64,000 bases of DNA from CAYVTM01 sp964454645 (GTDB lineage Bacteria > Bacteroidota > Bacteroidia > Sphingobacteriales > Sphingobacteriaceae): NCBI GenBank assembly GCA_964454645.1, contig CAYVTM010000007.1, positions 1-64,000 of the forward strand, read 5' to 3'. Under the pieces are notes generated by a model. It was not told the origin of the DNA. It ran no database searches and was given only the letters and a program-made list of their open reading frames with translations. The translations under genes and the position numbers were made by a program. Each line of letters begins with the position of its first letter. Within the stretch, counting starts at the first letter, position 1. Positions 60,979 to 64,000 of this stretch are shown here, in pieces.

Positions 60979-61608
60979 TCAAATCAAATTATTATCTATT
61001 GCAAATTTGACCAATCCTGCCGAGTTTTTAATACCCAATTTATGAAGGATGTTTTTTCGATGTGTGTTTACGGTATAAATGCTTAAAAATAATTCGTCTG
61101 CAATTTCCTGACTGCTTTTTTCTTTAGCTAAAAGTGAAATAATTTCGATTTCTCTTTTTGTCAGCGAAAGTGATTTCACAAAATGATCGCTTGATAATTC
61201 TTTGGTCGAACGCAACTCTTTGCTGATATATGTATTGCTTCGGAGTACTTCGGAGATTGCAAGCAATAATTCCTCTCTTCCGGCATTCTTCAGCAGATAG
61301 GCCGAAACACCAATCTTCATACTCTCTGTCATAAATGCTTCTTCTCCATACATCGATAAAATAATCACCTTACAATCGGGATATTCTTTCTTGATAATTT
61401 TAGCAAGTTCCATTCCATTGGGTTTAGGCATATTCATGTCTAAAATGGCTATGTCAACAGGCATTGTTTTTAATGCTTTCAGTACATCTTCACCGTTATT
61501 CGCTTCAGCAATAATCTTGTATCGATCATTGTTGGAAAATATAAGCTTTAAACCATCTAAAAATAATTGATGATCGTCGGCAATAAGTATATTATAGCTT
61601 GTTCTCAT
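60979..61608 (-). CDS. NarL/LuxR-family response regulator
   Basis: 209 residues. The receiver has DD at 11-12, phospho-acceptor Asp57 in IAILDMNMPKPNG and a conserved Lys in YLLKNAGREE. The C-terminal LuxR-type HTH is LTKREIEIISLLAKEKSSQE followed by LSIYTVNTHRKNILHKLGI. Its ATG overlaps the stop of the kinase gene (4 nt), so the pair is translationally coupled. Confidence 0.95.
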   Translation of the reverse strand: MRTSYNILIADDHQLFLDGLKLIFSNNDRYKIIAEANNGEDVLKALKTMPVDIAILDMNMPKPNGMELAKIIKKEYPDCKVIILSMYGEEAFMTESMKIGVSAYLLKNAGREELLLAISEVLRSNTYISKELRSTKELSSDHFVKSLSLTKREIEIISLLAKEKSSQEIADELFLSIYTVNTHRKNILHKLGIKNSAGLVKFAIDNNLI

Positions 61609-63563
61609 GATGCGATTGGAATTTCTATATTGAAGGTTGTTCCGGTATTTTTGTTACTATCAATTATAATTTTGCCTTTCAGCGATTCAACACGTGTGCT
61701 GAGACTTAGTAAACCGATGCCTTTATTAACAAGGTCTTCATTCCGAATACCAATTCCATCGTCTTCAACAAGAATTGATATTGAGTCGTCGTAACGGATA
61801 AGTTGAATGGTTGCATTTTTTGCTTGCGAATGCTTTACGATATTATTGGTCAGTTCCAGGATAATGCGATAGACAGAAAGCTCTATTTCATCTTCCAATC
61901 GTTTCTCAAAACCATATATATCCAATGTAAAATGAATAGACGACCCGGTATTTATTTTGTTGATGATAGTGTATAAGGTATCTCCCAGGCCAAATTGTTG
62001 AATACTTGCGGGCATCATATTGTGTGAGATGCTGCGCAGTTCGGTACAGGCCTTGTCTATTAATTCGATAACGTTTTGATAGGCCATTTTTTCCTGAGTA
62101 TTTAGATTCTTACCGGATAAGTCTATCGATTCCGCATTCAGGCGTAGTGTCGACAATAAGCTCCCCAAACCATCGTGCAATTCCTGTGCAACACGTTGCC
62201 GTTCTTTCTCTTCACCCCATATTAAGGCCCGTTGTACTTCTGTTTGCTTCTCCAGCAATTCTTTACTCTTTATGGCAATGGTATGCTCCAGTTCCGCATT
62301 TATTTTTTGCTTATATGTGTTCATCTCTTCGAGTTGCTCAATTAATGCCGCTTGTGCCTTTTCTTTCTCCTCTTTATAAATACGTAAACGATCAAACAGC
62401 GCTATACAGAGCAATAAGCATTTGAACATTTCACTATACACAACAAAACTGTTGGTAAGGAAATTCCCATGGCTGGAATATTCGTGATAGGTAAGGCCTG
62501 CAACTGTTCCAATGGATAATACAAGCGCGAGGAAAAGAACTCTTGCCGGTTTATAGCGTGAAGAAAAAAATACCAGCGCAATAATAAACATGCAGAAATA
62601 GAAAGGGATAACCAGGCGGTAGATAGACCAAACCGTGATGTTATATACAAAACCATTCCCCAATGCTCCCACTACAATTAAAATACCTAAAGCTTGCAGG
62701 CTACGGATGCTTATTAACTGCCACCTTTTAAAATGTTCTTTCTGAATAAATGAAATGATAAATTGGGCACCGCTGGTAATCGTAAGAGCCATAAGTATAA
62801 GTGGTGCCCGGTCGGTAACCAAAGGGTAATCGGGCCATAATAATTGAGAGGCATAACCACTATTAGAGAAGTGTAATAAACCCTGAATGAAAGAGTAAAT
62901 AGAGAAAAATAAAAAGCTTCGGTCTTTAATTAAATAATACAGATAGAAACTAATAATAGAAACACAAAAAAGCACTCCGTATAGCAACCCCAACTGCATT
63001 TCTTTAATAGAAAAGTAAGAGATAAACTCATCGTAACTATAGAGTATTAAGGGAAGATGAAGCCTTCGTCCATCCACATCGAAACGCATATAGAGTGTAT
63101 GTGTTTTTTGCGGTTCGATACGAACCCTGAAAATATAATCACGGTAATTGATAGCCCTTGTATCAAATGTTAAACTATCTCCTGTTCTGTTTTGGGCAAG
63201 AAACCGCCCATTAATGGTATTATAAAATTCGATAACATTGATTAGTGAATTATTGACTGATAAGACTAAGACTACGGTTGTATCAGAAATATTTTGTATT
63301 GGAATTTTTAACCATACATCGGTATTGTATTCGTGCTCCCGGAATCGTAGCATGCTTGTTTGATTTACCTGAAATGTTTGTGTTTGATTACTATCCAGAA
63401 AATCCTGAATACTATATTGACGTTTAGTGTCACTAATGAATTCAATCTTATTTCCTACTAAAACTTTTTGTGTTTGCTGGTCGACAAACAGTGTATCCGC
63501 ATATACCTGTATAGACAGAAACAGGCATAGCAAACCGGAAATAATTTTTACGGGACCGAACAT
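61605..63563 (-). CDS. 7TM-DISM sensor histidine kinase
   Basis: 652 residues. A signal sequence (1-22) is followed by an extracytoplasmic 7TMR-DISMED2 beta domain (about 45-175), which probably binds a small ligand such as a carbohydrate. Seven membrane helices (about 188-392), a coiled coil (about 395-455), a HisKA_3 dimerisation domain with H463 in RVAQELHDGLGSLLSTLRL and an HATPase domain follow (ILELTNNIVKHSQAKNA, VEDDGIGI, GIGLLSLSTRVESLKG). It is the partner of the NarL-type regulator. The ligand and regulon are unknown. Confidence 0.93.
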   Translation of the reverse strand: MFGPVKIISGLLCLFLSIQVYADTLFVDQQTQKVLVGNKIEFISDTKRQYSIQDFLDSNQTQTFQVNQTSMLRFREHEYNTDVWLKIPIQNISDTTVVLVLSVNNSLINVIEFYNTINGRFLAQNRTGDSLTFDTRAINYRDYIFRVRIEPQKTHTLYMRFDVDGRRLHLPLILYSYDEFISYFSIKEMQLGLLYGVLFCVSIISFYLYYLIKDRSFLFFSIYSFIQGLLHFSNSGYASQLLWPDYPLVTDRAPLILMALTITSGAQFIISFIQKEHFKRWQLISIRSLQALGILIVVGALGNGFVYNITVWSIYRLVIPFYFCMFIIALVFFSSRYKPARVLFLALVLSIGTVAGLTYHEYSSHGNFLTNSFVVYSEMFKCLLLCIALFDRLRIYKEEKEKAQAALIEQLEEMNTYKQKINAELEHTIAIKSKELLEKQTEVQRALIWGEEKERQRVAQELHDGLGSLLSTLRLNAESIDLSGKNLNTQEKMAYQNVIELIDKACTELRSISHNMMPASIQQFGLGDTLYTIINKINTGSSIHFTLDIYGFEKRLEDEIELSVYRIILELTNNIVKHSQAKNATIQLIRYDDSISILVEDDGIGIRNEDLVNKGIGLLSLSTRVESLKGKIIIDSNKNTGTTFNIEIPIAS

Positions 63564-63567
63564 AGAT

Positions 63568-63575
63568 CAAAAGTA
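63568..63575 (-). promoter_or_regulatory. -7 promoter element of the 7TM kinase operon
   Basis: On the minus strand TACTTTTG matches TAnnTTTG and is only 4 nt before the ATG, implying a leaderless transcript. Confidence 0.55.
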
Positions 63576-63774
63576 TCAGGATTTAAGGATATAAAAATAC
63601 CTATTTATTAGTATTAGAATAACTATCCGTATATAAGATTCTGTGTAAAATACCTAATAATGGGTATTGAATACTTCTTTCATTCGATAGATATTCGTTT
63701 ATCCAATCGGATGCATATCTCTGACAGCTATTTGAGAATATGTTGAGCGTTTTTTGCCACTAAACTAAATTAAT

Positions 63775-63807
63775 ACCCGTAACGTGAACAGTGTTGCGGG
63801 TTTTTTT
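63775..63807 (+). terminator. Terminator-like hairpin with no upstream gene
   Basis: Arms ACCCGTAAC and GTTGCGGGT pair (one wobble) around a 9-nt loop and are followed by a run of seven T residues from 63801. Nothing on the plus strand upstream (63564-63774) is a recognisable gene, so it may end an unrecognised small RNA or form a leader attenuator of the helicase gene 32 nt downstream. Confidence 0.65.
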
Positions 63808-63838
63808 ATTAAGTTTGAATAGCTCTAATTTTTAAATA

Positions 63839-64000
63839 GTGGATAGAAATACATATAATCAGAAATTCTTAGAGACACTAGGACAATTAAACAACGAACA
63901 AAAAGAAGCGGTTGATAAAACAGATGGGCCGATGCTGGTAAATGCTGGTCCGGGAACGGGTAAAACGCAAATATTAGCTACACGAATCGGGAATATTTTG
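63839..64000 (+). CDS. UvrD/PcrA-type ATP-dependent DNA helicase (N-terminus, partial)
   Basis: 54 residues from a GTG at 63839 to the window edge. LGQLNNEQKEAVDKTDGPML is the Q motif, and AGPGTGKTQ (36-44) is the Walker A of superfamily 1A helicases, followed by ILATRIGNIL. Which UvrD-family member it is cannot be told from this fragment. Confidence 0.88.
   Translation, partial: MDRNTYNQKFLETLGQLNNEQKEAVDKTDGPMLVNAGPGTGKTQILATRIGNIL

Overview
The window is chromosomal DNA of a Bacteroidota (Cytophaga-Flavobacterium-Bacteroides) bacterium with low to moderate GC. The evidence is four C-terminal type IX secretion (T9SS type A) sorting signals, the gliding/T9SS genes gldE-gldD next to ssb and mutY, a DUF4175 protein, an IPExxVDY protein beside pyk, a COX24-type mini ribosomal protein, and many promoters with the Bacteroidota -7 element TAnnTTTG in place of a sigma-70 -10 box. 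True Shine-Dalgarno sequences are rare. mqnD indicates menaquinone synthesis by the futalosine route, and nrdJ a B12-dependent ribonucleotide reductase.

Layout. 1-140: the tail of a T9SS cargo gene and its terminator. 196-4475: ybeY, an NAD(P)-binding protein, then (minus) rng, the 29-residue COX24-like protein, a TPR protein and HU. 4700-8151: mutY-ssb-gldE-gldD. 8153-14689: a large outer-membrane protein joining a TolB-like propeller to an Omp85-like barrel, an MBL hydrolase, a LolC/FtsX-type permease, a small HTH regulator and YceI. 14841-20814 (minus): hldD, mqnD, and rplM-rpsI-rpsB-tsf plus pyrH-frr. 20977-26786: a GT-C glycosyltransferase, an aminotransferase, and a LiaF-like / DUF4288 / LytS / LytTR operon. 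27049-33061: OmpA with thrombospondin-3 repeats, a RsmI-like methylase, miaE, rarA, DoxX and an MRJP/yellow-like protein. 33322-40642: DUF4175, hpt, then M16 peptidase, O-methyltransferase and two glucosaminidase-LysM genes. 40791-48882: three T9SS cargo genes in tandem. 48972-55074 (minus): acpP-fabF-rnc-plsC-EamA-yicC-gmk-nadD. 55234-60718: IPExxVDY protein, pyk, nrdJ. 60979-63563: a NarL-type regulator and a 7TM sensor kinase. 63839 to the end: the start of a UvrD-type helicase.

Most of the window is ordinary, conserved housekeeping DNA. The unusual parts are as follows. (1) The T9SS cargo locus 40791-48882: GC-rich framework sequence is interrupted by AT-rich variable segments, and two tandem paralogues share 462 bp without a single difference before diverging sharply. 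(2) An 11-bp direct repeat with an exact 21-bp period sits upstream of the LytTR two-component operon and fits an autoregulatory LytTR site. (3) A perfect 50-bp palindrome lies downstream of nrdJ. (4) A 19-bp inverted repeat lies between rpsB and tsf, and its two imperfect pairs are G-U only in the transcribed strand. (5) Paired DnaA-box-like sites abut the nrdJ promoter. (6) Several genes have a -7 box so close to the start codon that their mRNAs are probably leaderless.

No tRNA, rRNA, CRISPR array, insertion sequence or prophage was seen. No gene-free stretch exceeds 300 bases. The longest gaps (60719-60978, 63564-63838, 26787-27048, 33062-33321, 57150-57403) are described in the entries, except 33062-33321, where nothing was recognised beyond a weak -7-like TAAATTTA at 33301.
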